Origin: an uncultured Neptuniibacter sp.
GTDB taxonomy: Bacteria > Pseudomonadota > Gammaproteobacteria > Pseudomonadales > Balneatricaceae
DNA length: 64,000 bases
Assembly: GCF_947498015.1 (NCBI RefSeq)
Contig: NZ_CANMIR010000003.1
Location: forward strand, 62,001 to 126,000
Reading direction: 5' to 3'
Part shown: positions 1 through 9,561 of the stretch, piece by piece
Layout of the letters: the number at the start of each line of letters is the position of its first letter
How positions within the stretch are numbered: the first letter of the stretch is position 1
Notes under the pieces: model-generated
Database searches by the model: none
Told to the model about the DNA's origin: nothing
Seen by the model: only the letters and a program-made list of their open reading frames with translations
Translations under genes and position numbers: made by a program

Positions 1-1877
1 TGTTTGCGATCATTGTCACGGCGGCGACGTTTTCTGCCAGAATCGTTGCGATCGTTACGTTCATTTTTCTTGCGACGTTTAGGGCGTTTTTCTTCCTCTT
101 TATCCTGTTTTTCGGATTCCTGAGGAGTCTTTTCTTGTGAACTTCCGCCGAAAATTCCCTTGAACATCCCTAAAACGCGGCTTCCAAGTGTTTCACTACT
201 CTTAGTTACTTCAGGTGATGCAGTGGGTTCTTTGGAAGTTTCTTGCTGAGCATTAGCTTCCGGAGCTGGTGTTGCAGGAACGACACTGCGAACTGCTGCT
301 TGCTCACGCTGTACAGTTGCTTGTGCAGTTGAACTCTCTGTTGGGTCCTGCTCTTCGGGTTCTGGCTGAAGAGTGTAGCTCGCGTCGTTAGTGGTGGCGA
401 CAGTATGATCGTCACGCAGGCGAACAACCTCGTAATGAGGTGTCTCCATATTTGGATTTGGAACGATGACCACGCGTACATTCTGACGAAGCTCAATATC
501 GTGAACGGGGTGGCGCTTTTCGTTCAGAAGGTATGTTGCCACGGTAACCGGCAGAATGGCTCTAATTTGGGCGGTACGATCTTTTCCAGATTCTTCCTCG
601 ATTAGACGAAGAATAGAGAGCGCTAGTGATTCCGTATCACGGATGGTGCCTTGACCATTACAGCGAGGGCAGACAACGCCGCGGGATTCTGCCAGTGATG
701 GGCGGAGGCGTTGGCGTGACATCTCAAGAAGCCCGAAGCGTGATATACGTCCCATCTGTACGCGAGCACGATCAAGTTTAAGCGCATCACGCAGTCGGTT
801 TTCAACCTCGCGCTGGTTTTTAATCGGTGTCATATCGATGAAATCAATGACAACCAAACCGCCAATGTCTCGCAGGCGCAGTTGGCGAGCAATTTCATCG
901 GCTGCTTCAAGATTGGTGTGTAGCGCGGTCTCTTCAATATCACCGCCGCGAGTAGCTCTTGCAGAGTTGATATCGATAGAAACAAGGGCTTCAGTAGGGT
1001 CGATAACAATTGAACCGCCCGAAGGAAGTGTCACTTCGCGCTGGAAAGCTGTTTCGATCTGAGTCTCAATTTGGAAACGGTTGAACAGAGGAGTCTGTTC
1101 ACTGTAATGCTTAATCTTGTTTTCGTAAGTAGGCATAACCTGCTTGACGAAGTTCTTTGCATCGTTGAAGACTTGCTCATCATCGATCAGAACTTCACCT
1201 ATATCAGAGCGTAGGTAGTCCCGAACTGCACGGATAACGACGTTACTCTCTTGATAGATAAGGAATGGAGCAGGTTTTTCTTCGGATGCCTGTTTAATAG
1301 CGTCCCAAAGAGTCTGCAGGTATTCAAAATCCCACTGTAGTTCTTCGCTGCTGCGACCAACGCCTGCAGTACGAACGATGATACCCATCTGTTTCGGGAT
1401 ATTAACTCCAGAGAGGGCTTCTTTAAGCTGTGTACGCTCTTCGCCTTCAATCCGTCTTGATATGCCGCCTGCACGAGGGTTATTGGGCATAAGCACAAGG
1501 TATCTGCCTGCGAGGCTGATAAAGGTAGTTAATGCAGCACCCTTATTGCCACGTTCCTCTTTATCAACTTGAACAATGACTTCAGTGCCCTCTTTAAGCA
1601 CCTCTTTGATGTTGGGACGTGAGCCACGGGTAGGCGGTTGTGTGAAGTATTCGCGCGAAATCTCTTTGAGGGGAAGAAAACCATGTCTCTCAGAGCCGTA
1701 ATCAACAAAAGCCGCTTCAAGACTGGGCTCGATTCGTGTGATCTTGCCTTTATAGATATTGGCTTTCTTTTGTTCTCTGGAGTCAGATTCGATATCCAGA
1801 TCATATAGTCGCTGGCCATCTACCAGCGCAACACGCAGCTCTTCAGGTTGAGTTGCGTTAATTAACATTCTTTTCAT
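1..1877 (-). CDS. rne: Ribonuclease E, N-terminal part (3' end outside window)
   Basis: Endoribonuclease that starts mRNA decay and processes rRNA/tRNA; scaffold of the degradosome at the inner membrane. Reading the complement from the ATG at 1877 gives [10 protein letters not shown], almost identical to E. coli RNase E, followed by S1, 5'-sensor, RNase H-like and DNase I-like regions. The Zn-link CPRCNG lies near residues 401-406 (nt 657-680). The last stretch, below nt 200, is rich in Arg/Lys/Glu, which marks the start of the disordered RNA-binding scaffold. About 625 codons are present; the C-terminal half is cut by the window edge. Divergent from rluC, as in E. coli. Many short overlapping open frames here are shadows. 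Confidence 0.97.
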   Translation of the reverse strand, partial: MKRMLINATQPEELRVALVDGQRLYDLDIESDSREQKKANIYKGKITRIEPSLEAAFVDYGSERHGFLPLKEISREYFTQPPTRGSRPNIKEVLKEGTEVIVQVDKEERGNKGAALTTFISLAGRYLVLMPNNPRAGGISRRIEGEERTQLKEALSGVNIPKQMGIIVRTAGVGRSSEELQWDFEYLQTLWDAIKQASEEKPAPFLIYQESNVVIRAVRDYLRSDIGEVLIDDEQVFNDAKNFVKQVMPTYENKIKHYSEQTPLFNRFQIETQIETAFQREVTLPSGGSIVIDPTEALVSIDINSARATRGGDIEETALHTNLEAADEIARQLRLRDIGGLVVIDFIDMTPIKNQREVENRLRDALKLDRARVQMGRISRFGLLEMSRQRLRPSLAESRGVVCPRCNGQGTIRDTESLALSILRLIEEESGKDRTAQIRAILPVTVATYLLNEKRHPVHDIELRQNVRVVIVPNPNMETPHYEVVRLRDDHTVATTNDASYTLQPEPEEQDPTESSTAQATVQREQAAVRSVVPATPAPEANAQQETSKEPTASPEVTKSSETLGSRVLGMFKGIFGGSSQEKTPQESEKQDKEEEKRPKRRKKNERNDRNDSGRKRRRRDNDRK

Positions 1878-2391
1878 AGTGTTCTCTTATGGAACGCTTT
1901 TCACGCAGCTGGGAGAGACCATTAAAGGTCTGACCAGTCTTTTGGACTCGAACATTCAGATAGGTCACATCTACCGCAATGAACCGTAGATGGTGGCAAC
2001 GGTTAGGATTACGTTGATTTAGTCACGTAATAATAATAACCATTTAAATCTGATGGTTAGAACATTAATGCGCAATCGGCACATTAATCGTCCGCGGTAG
2101 AGGAAACAGGGCCTGTATTTTTCTTCTAGCTAATTGTGGCTACCGTGTTTAGCGGTAGGTTCCTGGCTGCTGTGCATCTCTACCTCCAACCGGAATCATC
2201 CGGCTGGGTGAAAAACTAAATTTATATTCTGCTTTTATTGCTGCTTGATCTACAGGTTTGTTATCTCTGAGAGAATTCAGGCTGTATTACGGCACTCATA
2301 AAAAAAGATAAAGCCAACAGCACGCAGCAGCGCTAGAATATAGCAGCATTCATGAAGTGCATCAATTCGCTAACCGGTTTTCACATCAAAT
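1878..2391. promoter_or_regulatory. rne/rluC divergent intergenic region, probable long rne 5' UTR
   Basis: No gene is seen in these 514 bases. In E. coli the rne mRNA has a 361-nt leader with hairpins through which RNase E feeds back on its own message. Two hairpins are visible for the minus-strand transcript. One is AGACC/GGTCT at 1916-1931, about 40 nt before the start. The other is a 9-bp stem with a 4-nt loop at 2187-2206; its one apparent mismatch becomes a G-U pair only in the rne-sense RNA, which supports a role in the rne leader. No promoter could be placed with confidence. Confidence 0.5.
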
Positions 2392-3357
2392 ATGTCATCA
2401 CAGCAAAGTTCTCCTTCCACGAAGGTTCGTTTCGTTGAAATTACTGAAGATAATGAAGGGCAACGGATAGATAACTATCTGATAACTGCTTTGAAGGGTG
2501 CGCCCAAAAGTCTCGTATACCGAATTCTTCGAAAGGGAGAGGTACGAGTCAATAAGAAGCGGGTTAAGCCGGAATATCGATTATCTATAAATGATCTAGT
2601 ACGAATTCCCCCAGTTAGGCTTGCAGATAAGAAGGAGCTGCCAAAAGTCAGTATCAGTTTGATTGATAAGTTGGAATCGGCAATTTTGTATGAAGATGAT
2701 GACTTGATTGTTGTAAATAAGCCTTCTGGTTTGGCCGTTCATGGAGGTAGTGGTATCAGTCTGGGTTTAATTGAGAGCTTTAGACAGATGCGCCCTCAGC
2801 TTAAATTCCTGGAGTTGGTGCATAGACTCGATCGGGACACTTCAGGTTGTATTCTGATTGCTAAGAAGCGAAGTGCGCTTAAGCTTATGCATGAGTCACT
2901 GAAAAAAAGCACCATCACTAAAATATACCATGCACTTGTAATCGGCTCGTGGTCGGACCGTAAGAAACGCATTGACGCGCCGTTAAGAAAAAACGAACTC
3001 AAATCTGGTGAGAGGATCGTAAAGGTTGCTGCTGATGGTAAGGCGTCATTGACTGAATATAAGGTGCTGCAACGATTTGGTCGTGAAGCAACTCTGGTTG
3101 AGGCTCGACCAATTACAGGTAGGACCCATCAAATACGTGTTCATTGTCAGTTTGCAGGTCATCCAATCGTAGGGGATGAAAAATATAATACTGATGAATC
3201 AAATAACACGATGAAAGAACTAGGCTTTAATCGCTTGTTTTTACATGCTGCAGAGCTGAGATTTCCGCTTCCATCAGGCGGTCGAAAAGTGGTTGTTGCG
3301 CCTTTATGCTCAACATTACAATCGTCTCTTAACCGACTGAAAAACAAAAGAAAATAG
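2392..3357 (+). CDS. rluC: 23S rRNA pseudouridine synthase RluC
   Basis: Isomerises uridines 955, 2504 and 2580 (E. coli numbering) of 23S rRNA to pseudouridine. The 321-aa protein has an N-terminal S4 RNA-binding domain (about residues 20-80, with RLSINDLVRIPP) and the RluA/RluC catalytic motif HRLDRDTSG, where Asp about 147 is the catalytic nucleophile, followed by the GRTHQIRVH motif. Length is normal for RluC. Divergent from rne, as in E. coli. The ATG at 2392 lacks a strong Shine-Dalgarno sequence but the N-terminus is co-linear with the family. Confidence 0.95.
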   Translation: MSSQQSSPSTKVRFVEITEDNEGQRIDNYLITALKGAPKSLVYRILRKGEVRVNKKRVKPEYRLSINDLVRIPPVRLADKKELPKVSISLIDKLESAILYEDDDLIVVNKPSGLAVHGGSGISLGLIESFRQMRPQLKFLELVHRLDRDTSGCILIAKKRSALKLMHESLKKSTITKIYHALVIGSWSDRKKRIDAPLRKNELKSGERIVKVAADGKASLTEYKVLQRFGREATLVEARPITGRTHQIRVHCQFAGHPIVGDEKYNTDESNNTMKELGFNRLFLHAAELRFPLPSGGRKVVVAPLCSTLQSSLNRLKNKRK

Positions 3358-3372
3358 ATTCTCGGGAACCTT

Positions 3373-4458
3373 ATGGATTTAAAAGATATTACATTTTCAA
3401 CAGCAGACAGGCTATTAAAATCAGGTATACAGCCTACACCTCTTTTGGTATCAGAAACGATCCAATGCGAGACTGCTGATGTCGAGCCGTTTATGAGTGA
3501 ATGGTGGTCGCAAGTGCCTCAGAGGCTGCTTGCTTCTGGTTCCCTGTCTATTCCTCAGATTCCTGAAGTGTTACATGAAGCGTTTACGAATATTTGGGAG
3601 CAGGCAGTACATGAGGCTCAATCTAAAGTCGTGATCGAGCATGAGCCACGTGTTGATTATGAGTATGCCAGCATCGAAGCAGATCAGTCTCTGAAAGAGG
3701 TGCGTGCTCGTCAACTTGAACTGGAAGAAAAGTTACGTAACCAGGTTGTTGATAATGAAGAAGTCAGATTACAGGTTAAGGGTTATGAAGCTGAAATCGA
3801 TGTTCTTAAAACTAACCTGGCAGCTGAAACTTCTCAGCGAAAGCAAGAGGAGCAGAGTCGGTTGAACGTAGAGCAGGAGCTTAATCATCTCCGTAAAACT
3901 TTCGACGATAGTAAGAAAACCTTCGATCAGCGAATTAAAGAAGAGCAGCGGCATACTCTGGAAGCTGTAAGTAAGGCTGAAGCGGATATTCGCTATTATC
4001 GAGGATCTCTCGAGAAGCTGAGAGATGAGGTGGGTAAAAAAGAATCAGCTCTAACAAAAAACATACATGATCTTCAGTCTGAGTCTGCGAGAAAAGAGGT
4101 GAAGAATGACACCTATCGAACCCAGATCAAAAGCTTAGAGGATGAGCTTAAGAAGGTTAAAGCGGGCAACAGTAGTCAAAATAGAGATCTCTCAAAAATT
4201 AATACCTCTTTACTGTCTGAAGTAAACAAAAATAAAAGGCTAGAAGATAAGGTCAAAGATCTAGAAGAAGAGCTGCTGAAAGCGAGAAAGAAGCAGGCAA
4301 CCATCATTTCGGAACAATCACGGCGTGAAGCAGGGATTCGACAGCAATATAAGGATAAAGAGGAAGAGCTGGTTAGGGCATTATCAAAAATCGCCGTGAT
4401 TGAGAAGAAGGTGATTACACAGGATGAAGAGATCCGCAGACTAAACAATCGGTTATAA
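3373..4458 (+). CDS. KfrA-like DNA-binding coiled-coil protein
   Basis: 361 aa. Residues 1-90 resemble the KfrA_N type DNA-binding domain of plasmid KfrA proteins: helix-rich, with the spacing T-P-L-L-V near residue 24 and a WW-x-x-V-P-x-R-L patch near 44-51. From about residue 95 to the end the protein is one long Glu/Lys/Gln-rich coiled coil. Lies 15 bp downstream of rluC and may be co-transcribed. KfrA of plasmid RK2 is an autoregulator and nucleoid-like structural protein; a chromosomal copy here could play an architectural role. Function is inference from fold only. No plasmid genes lie nearby, so this is not evidence of an integrated plasmid. Confidence 0.7.
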   Translation: MDLKDITFSTADRLLKSGIQPTPLLVSETIQCETADVEPFMSEWWSQVPQRLLASGSLSIPQIPEVLHEAFTNIWEQAVHEAQSKVVIEHEPRVDYEYASIEADQSLKEVRARQLELEEKLRNQVVDNEEVRLQVKGYEAEIDVLKTNLAAETSQRKQEEQSRLNVEQELNHLRKTFDDSKKTFDQRIKEEQRHTLEAVSKAEADIRYYRGSLEKLRDEVGKKESALTKNIHDLQSESARKEVKNDTYRTQIKSLEDELKKVKAGNSSQNRDLSKINTSLLSEVNKNKRLEDKVKDLEEELLKARKKQATIISEQSRREAGIRQQYKDKEEELVRALSKIAVIEKKVITQDEEIRRLNNRL

Positions 4459-4576
4459 GCAGAGTGTCTTCTTAGATGAAAAATTATGGAATTTATTCTA
4501 AGCTGTTATAATAATCTTACGTTTAATTACCGGAATTCACTATGCGTTCTATCCAATCATGTTTAGGGGGTCTTGA

Positions 4577-5551
<975 letters not shown>

Positions 5552-5578
5552 TTCATAAACGCACAGTCCTACAGAAAA

Positions 5579-5601
5579 CCTCGTATATACGGGGCTTTTT
5601 T
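5579..5601 (+). terminator. Rho-independent terminator after cysB
   Basis: Six-bp stem (CCTCGT with ACGGGG, including one T-G pair) around an ATAT loop, followed by a run of six T. It sits 28 bp after the cysB stop codon. Confidence 0.85.
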
Positions 5602-6070
5602 AATGGGTTGGTCAACGTTTATGCGTGTGTCCAGGCGCTGAGGCTGGCTATGTGAAGAGATCGATACAAGCGTTGTATGATCATCTGATTGTGGTTGTAT
5701 GCCTGCACCAACAGTATTAGGAATCACTATTGGTGATATTCGTAATGGATGTTTGTGCTTATAGCTTACTGTCTAAAAGACTTGAGAATCATTGTTAATT
5801 GGCGTCAGAATTTTAGCGTATATGCAATCTGCAAGCTTATACTTTCTGTTAAATTTATTGGTGTGATCAATATTTGGGCTATCTTTAATAGATTGATATT
5901 GAATAAGAAAAAAACTGTATGTTTAGTAATCTGATGTGAACAACTTGTTGTTGCAGGTCATGATTTTAGGGGTAAATAAAACGATATATTTGTAATCTGT
6001 TGAATGAAGGGATATAACACAAACACCTGTTTAGATTTTATCGTTTACCAGAACAGAGCAGGAGCAAAGT
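5602..6070. promoter_or_regulatory. AT-rich region upstream of the Roadblock/PAS operon
   Basis: About 470 bases without a convincing gene. It becomes very AT-rich after 5730 and presumably holds the promoter of the six-gene operon that starts at 6071. An inverted repeat CACCAA/TTGGTG (5706-5711 and 5730-5735, 18-nt spacer) could be an operator or hairpin. A 61-codon open frame at 5749-5934 has a low-complexity Ile/Leu/Lys composition and no ribosome site, and is not called. No clear -35/-10 pair was found. Confidence 0.4.
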
Positions 6071-6535
6071 GTGAGTTCACCAATATGGGATGTATTGGCT
6101 GACTGGGAATTGAATGCTGACTTTGATAGTGCCAATACTGGCCGCATACAAGCTGCATTTGATGCCCAGCACCCTAGGTATCTGATCTATAAGGGTCAGC
6201 AAGGCCGAAGAATTCTCTATCATTTTACAAGGATGGTTGCTGCAGAGCCTGATGCGCTCAGACTACATACCAAACGTATTTATCTCTCTATTGCCTGTTA
6301 CGATAGTGCGGCGCTGGAGGGAGCATTTGCAGACTTTCTTTTAGTATTGGGTGATAAAGGCCCTAAACTACGACAGAGACTTTTTGATCAGGCAAAATCT
6401 GTAATGACGCCTGAAGTTAGGGGCGTTATTGAGCAGGCCATCGAAACAGAAGATTTAAGTCTTTTATCCGCACTATCAACGGAACATTCCGTTTTGATTA
6501 ATGGGCGTTTTCAACCAGCCAGTCTTCACGGATGA
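6071..6535 (+). CDS. Unknown protein, first gene of the Roadblock/PAS operon
   Basis: 154 aa, not recognised. Starts with GTG at 6071 behind GGAG at suitable spacing. It is soluble, with no signal peptide or membrane segment. It appears mostly helical, with a Tyr/Arg-rich middle (about residues 37-75) and an acidic C-terminal third. It begins a run of six genes on the same strand (6071-10308) with gaps of 20-65 bp, so it is probably co-transcribed with the pseudo-receiver and Roadblock genes and may be part of the same complex. No function is assigned. Confidence 0.75.
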   Translation: MSSPIWDVLADWELNADFDSANTGRIQAAFDAQHPRYLIYKGQQGRRILYHFTRMVAAEPDALRLHTKRIYLSIACYDSAALEGAFADFLLVLGDKGPKLRQRLFDQAKSVMTPEVRGVIEQAIETEDLSLLSALSTEHSVLINGRFQPASLHG

Positions 6536-6555
6536 ATTGATAGGTATCCAAATTA

Positions 6556-7962
6556 ATGAGCGTCAACAAAAGCAATCAGATGGACAATATTAGGAAAGTA
6601 GCACTTTTGGGCTTTACCGGTCCGAATCAGGCAATGCTTGAATACTGTTTTTCATCTGTAGTTGATTGTGAGCTGGTCTCTGCACCGATTTCAGAAGTTT
6701 TGATTGTTAATGGCGATCAGCCTGTCAAGGATGATGAGCTTCAACAGGAACTTGAATCTAAATATCCAAACCATAGTAAGGTGATGATCAGTATCCGTGA
6801 TCTGTCATGGGGTGATCGCTATGTGTTGGTAAAAAAGCCTCACACATCTCAAGAATTACTTGATGCAGTTCGTAGTTGTCCGATTGTAAATATCGCTGTT
6901 GATAATGCAGTATCAGACGGTTCTGAACGTATGGTAACGCCCGGTGATGTTGATTTTATCCGTGGTAGTGCATATTCACGTCAGCGTCAGGGTGAAGCGC
7001 TCAAGCAAAAGCTTGAAAAAGGTAATTTAGTTGTCAATGCGGCTGACCGCTTAGTAAATCAGGCAGAATCTGATGCTAAGCAGAAGCAGGAAGAGATTGA
7101 AGATCAGAAGCGTAAGAAGAAAGAAGCGTTAGAAAAGAAAAAAGCCGAAAAGATTAAAGCGCTGAAGCTCAAGAAAATTGAAGAGAAAAAGAAGCAGTTA
7201 AAAGAACAGAAGAAACGCCTGGCAGAAGAAAAAGCCAGGAAACTAGAACTGCAGTTAAAACAGCAGCGTGATCGAAAGCTTCAATCCGCAGGTAACGAAA
7301 TTCAATCGCAGGGTAGTGGAGCTGCCCCACAAGAAGACGTTACGCTGGCAGGTTCCAAGATATTATCGCCGATGGAAATACAGCAGTGTTGCGGGAACGC
7401 ATCCGATGTTGATCTGACTAAAGCTGAAGAACGTCGCTCAATATTCTTCCATCCTGAAGGCTCTTTGCTGGTCAACCTGACCGAAGCTATGGATATGGCG
7501 GCTAAGTTGGAGCAGGTTGTCGAAGTGACTGGATTGCCAGGAAAACTATTCGTTTTACCTGATACCAGTACGGTTTATCACACATTCGATGATGATTTTT
7601 TAAATCAGTTGGCTATGACTCGTTTTGCTATTGGTGAATTGAGCATTGAGCCTCGAACTGATATTGAAATAGATAAAGCGCAATTTAACAGTGAGCGGAC
7701 AGAATCCTTGATTTGGAAAGTCGCTCTTTGGACAGCAAGGGGCCGCCTCTTTATCGGGATTGATCCCGACAAATCGGTGAAGCTCGCTAAGCCACCACAA
7801 TTAGAACTGATGCTGCCAATTCCATATCTTCAGGAGTTGGTAGATGTGTGGTCAGGGCATAGCCTCTCAGCTGTGGATGTGGCGAGAATATTGGATGCAC
7901 CTCAACGTGTAGTGTTTGCTTTCATGTCAGGTGCGTTTTCGCTTGGATGGTTTCAGGAATGA
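6556..7962 (+). CDS. Pseudo-receiver / charged coiled-coil / C-terminal adaptor-like protein
   Basis: 468 aa in three parts. Residues about 12-115 look like a degenerate response-regulator receiver: KVALLGF at strand 1, VLIVNGD at the strand-3 position, and VLVKKPHT at the conserved Lys-Pro of strand 5; a canonical phospho-acceptor Asp context is not evident. Residues about 170-255 form a highly charged Lys/Glu coiled coil. Residues about 275-468 are a globular domain ending in a winged-helix-like segment (VDVARILDAP). A C-terminal module after a REC-like domain recalls gliding/twitching adaptor proteins, but no family is firmly recognised. The gene sits directly before two Roadblock-like genes, so it may be the scaffold of the system. 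Confidence 0.7.
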   Translation: MSVNKSNQMDNIRKVALLGFTGPNQAMLEYCFSSVVDCELVSAPISEVLIVNGDQPVKDDELQQELESKYPNHSKVMISIRDLSWGDRYVLVKKPHTSQELLDAVRSCPIVNIAVDNAVSDGSERMVTPGDVDFIRGSAYSRQRQGEALKQKLEKGNLVVNAADRLVNQAESDAKQKQEEIEDQKRKKKEALEKKKAEKIKALKLKKIEEKKKQLKEQKKRLAEEKARKLELQLKQQRDRKLQSAGNEIQSQGSGAAPQEDVTLAGSKILSPMEIQQCCGNASDVDLTKAEERRSIFFHPEGSLLVNLTEAMDMAAKLEQVVEVTGLPGKLFVLPDTSTVYHTFDDDFLNQLAMTRFAIGELSIEPRTDIEIDKAQFNSERTESLIWKVALWTARGRLFIGIDPDKSVKLAKPPQLELMLPIPYLQELVDVWSGHSLSAVDVARILDAPQRVVFAFMSGAFSLGWFQE

Positions 7963-7997
7963 AACGGTGGTAATACGGAAGGTTTCGGAGTTTATTT

Positions 7998-8630
7998 GTG
8001 ACAAGTGCTACTATCCAGAATCAGTTTATTAAAATATGCCCCGCTGGAGCATTTTACGCCACGGTTGGATCTGAGCCTGATGATGCTCGAGCCCTGTTGC
8101 TTCAATTGCTCAGCTCAGACATGTCGCTGCCTTATAGCAGTGAGTTAGTCATGGAGCTAACCGATCTTGAAGAGAGTGACGCAGCAGAGCTTTTCAATAA
8201 GCTTTTAGACAAGAACTTTGTTCAGCTGAGTCCAACACCGGCTAGAACTATAAATGAATCGATTGAGCAGGTGCTTCCTGAACTACTATCAGGTCTATCC
8301 AGTAGTGGTAAAGTTGCACTGGCAGATCATCATGGATTTTGTTTGGGTTCGACTGGATATGAAGCGGATCATGCTGAGGCGCTCTCTGCTCTTGCAGCCG
8401 ATTTGAGTTCTCTTCATGAGAGACATAGCTTGCTACTAAATCGTGATCTAGAATTTATGGGTGAATCCTGGGGGATGTTAGATCCTGTTGGTCTTAGCCA
8501 AGTTGGATTCTGGGTGATTCACCTTGGGCATCAGCGGTTTGTTCTTGTAATAGATCAGATGCCTCGCCTCAATCAAAATAATTATGTGGAATTATTAAGC
8601 GTTTTGGCTAGACGTTATCTGGATTATTGA
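7998..8630 (+). CDS. Protein with divergent C-terminal Roadblock/LC7-like domain
   Basis: 210 aa with a GTG start at 7998 preceded by GGAG. The N-terminal half (to about residue 85) is helical and acidic. The C-terminal half, from about residue 90, has the alpha-beta pattern of Roadblock/LC7 domains: a helix, then GKVALADHHGFCLGSTG as the first hairpin, a long helix through ALSALAADL, and two more strands (WVIHLGHQRFVLVI). The family assignment is from pattern only. Roadblock domains usually dimerise and act on small Ras-like GTPases (MglB type), but no GTPase gene is present in this window. The next gene is a clear Roadblock protein, so the two may form a heterodimer. Confidence 0.6.
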   Translation: MTSATIQNQFIKICPAGAFYATVGSEPDDARALLLQLLSSDMSLPYSSELVMELTDLEESDAAELFNKLLDKNFVQLSPTPARTINESIEQVLPELLSGLSSSGKVALADHHGFCLGSTGYEADHAEALSALAADLSSLHERHSLLLNRDLEFMGESWGMLDPVGLSQVGFWVIHLGHQRFVLVIDQMPRLNQNNYVELLSVLARRYLDY

Positions 8631-8695
8631 TCTTTATCAATGCTGAAAAAACAGATGTCTGTACTTTTAACGCCTTACAATAAAGGAGTATGTAT

Positions 8696-9058
8696 ATGCG
8701 CTCAGAAATGTTGACCTCTATCCTGAGTGACTTGAACGGAACTTCAGCAGAGATTGAAGCTTCCGCTGTCATTTCAACAGATGGTCTGATGATCGCAGCT
8801 CTTCTACCAGCAGGTCTGGATGAAGATAGAGTGGGGGCCATGAGTGCAGCTATGCTTTCTCTGGGTGAACGAACATCAAATGAGTTGGCTCGAGGGGATC
8901 TAGAACAGGTATTGGTCAAAGGTGACTCAGGTTATATCCTGATGACCCACGCAAATGAAGAGTCTGTTCTTACTGTAGTTGCTAAACCAAATGCTCGTCT
9001 GGGTTTGATTTTCCTGGATGTTAAACGTGCTGCTGAGGCGATAGGTAAAATCTTATAA
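8696..9058 (+). CDS. Roadblock/LC7 domain protein
   Basis: 120 aa, a single Roadblock/LC7 domain of typical length. It shows the classic features EASAVISTDGLMIA (first hairpin), the helix MSAAMLSLGERTSNEL, and GYILMTHANEESVLTVVAKPNARLG. The start is placed at the ATG at 8696 because AAAGGAG (8682-8688) is 7 nt upstream; an ATG at 8690 in the same frame is too close to that site. Bacterial Roadblock proteins such as MglB regulate Ras-like GTPases in polarity, or act as dimeric scaffolds. No partner GTPase lies nearby; the neighbours suggest it joins a PAS sensor and a binding protein in one complex. Confidence 0.9.
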   Translation: MRSEMLTSILSDLNGTSAEIEASAVISTDGLMIAALLPAGLDEDRVGAMSAAMLSLGERTSNELARGDLEQVLVKGDSGYILMTHANEESVLTVVAKPNARLGLIFLDVKRAAEAIGKIL

Positions 9059-9088
9059 CCCGCAACACTGGTAGTATTAGGATCGAAA

Positions 9089-9550
9089 ATGTCAGAACAG
9101 GGTAGTGCTGATGTTCGAGAGGTTGTCATTGAGTATTTTGATGGAACTTCCCGAACAGCAACGATTATTGATCGGGAAGTTCCTTATCCCGAAGGAAAGC
9201 TGATTGTTTCGCGTACAGATACAAAAGGCTTTATCACGCATGCTAATCAAGCTTTTGTTGATATGTCAGGTTATTCTCAGGAAGAGCTGATTGGCAAAAA
9301 TCACTATATTTTAAGACACCCCGATATGCCGGCCGTTGCATTTGCAGGTCTCTGGGAAACCATTGAGGCCGGAAATAAATGGCACGGTTATGTCAAGAAC
9401 CTTCGTAAGGATGGGGCGTATTATTGGGTCAAAGCAACAGTAATACCAAACATCCGAAACGGACAAGTCGTTGGATATACCTCAGTTCGTCGAAAGCCCT
9501 CACGCAGCAAAATTGCTGAAAGTGAAGCGCTTTATGCAACTCTGAAGTAG
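9089..9550 (+). CDS. Stand-alone Aer-type PAS domain protein
   Basis: 153 aa, a single PAS domain from about residue 35 to 140 with no transmitter attached. It matches the Aer/redox-sensing PAS group: GFITHANQAFVDMSGY, then KNHYILRHPDMP, and GNKWHGYVKNLRKDGAYYWV. In E. coli Aer this fold binds FAD and reports electron-transport state; cofactor binding here is inference. As a lone PAS it must pass its signal through a partner, most likely the Roadblock or pseudo-receiver products of the same operon. Confidence 0.88.
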   Translation: MSEQGSADVREVVIEYFDGTSRTATIIDREVPYPEGKLIVSRTDTKGFITHANQAFVDMSGYSQEELIGKNHYILRHPDMPAVAFAGLWETIEAGNKWHGYVKNLRKDGAYYWVKATVIPNIRNGQVVGYTSVRRKPSRSKIAESEALYATLK

Positions 9551-9561
9551 GGGTAAATAAA

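Noticed and set aside
3373-4458. Integrated plasmid suggested by the KfrA-like gene
   Set aside because: No replication, partition or transfer genes nearby; flanked by core genes.
5749-5934. 61-codon plus-strand open frame before the Roadblock operon
   Set aside because: Low-complexity Ile/Leu/Lys content in AT-rich DNA and no ribosome site.
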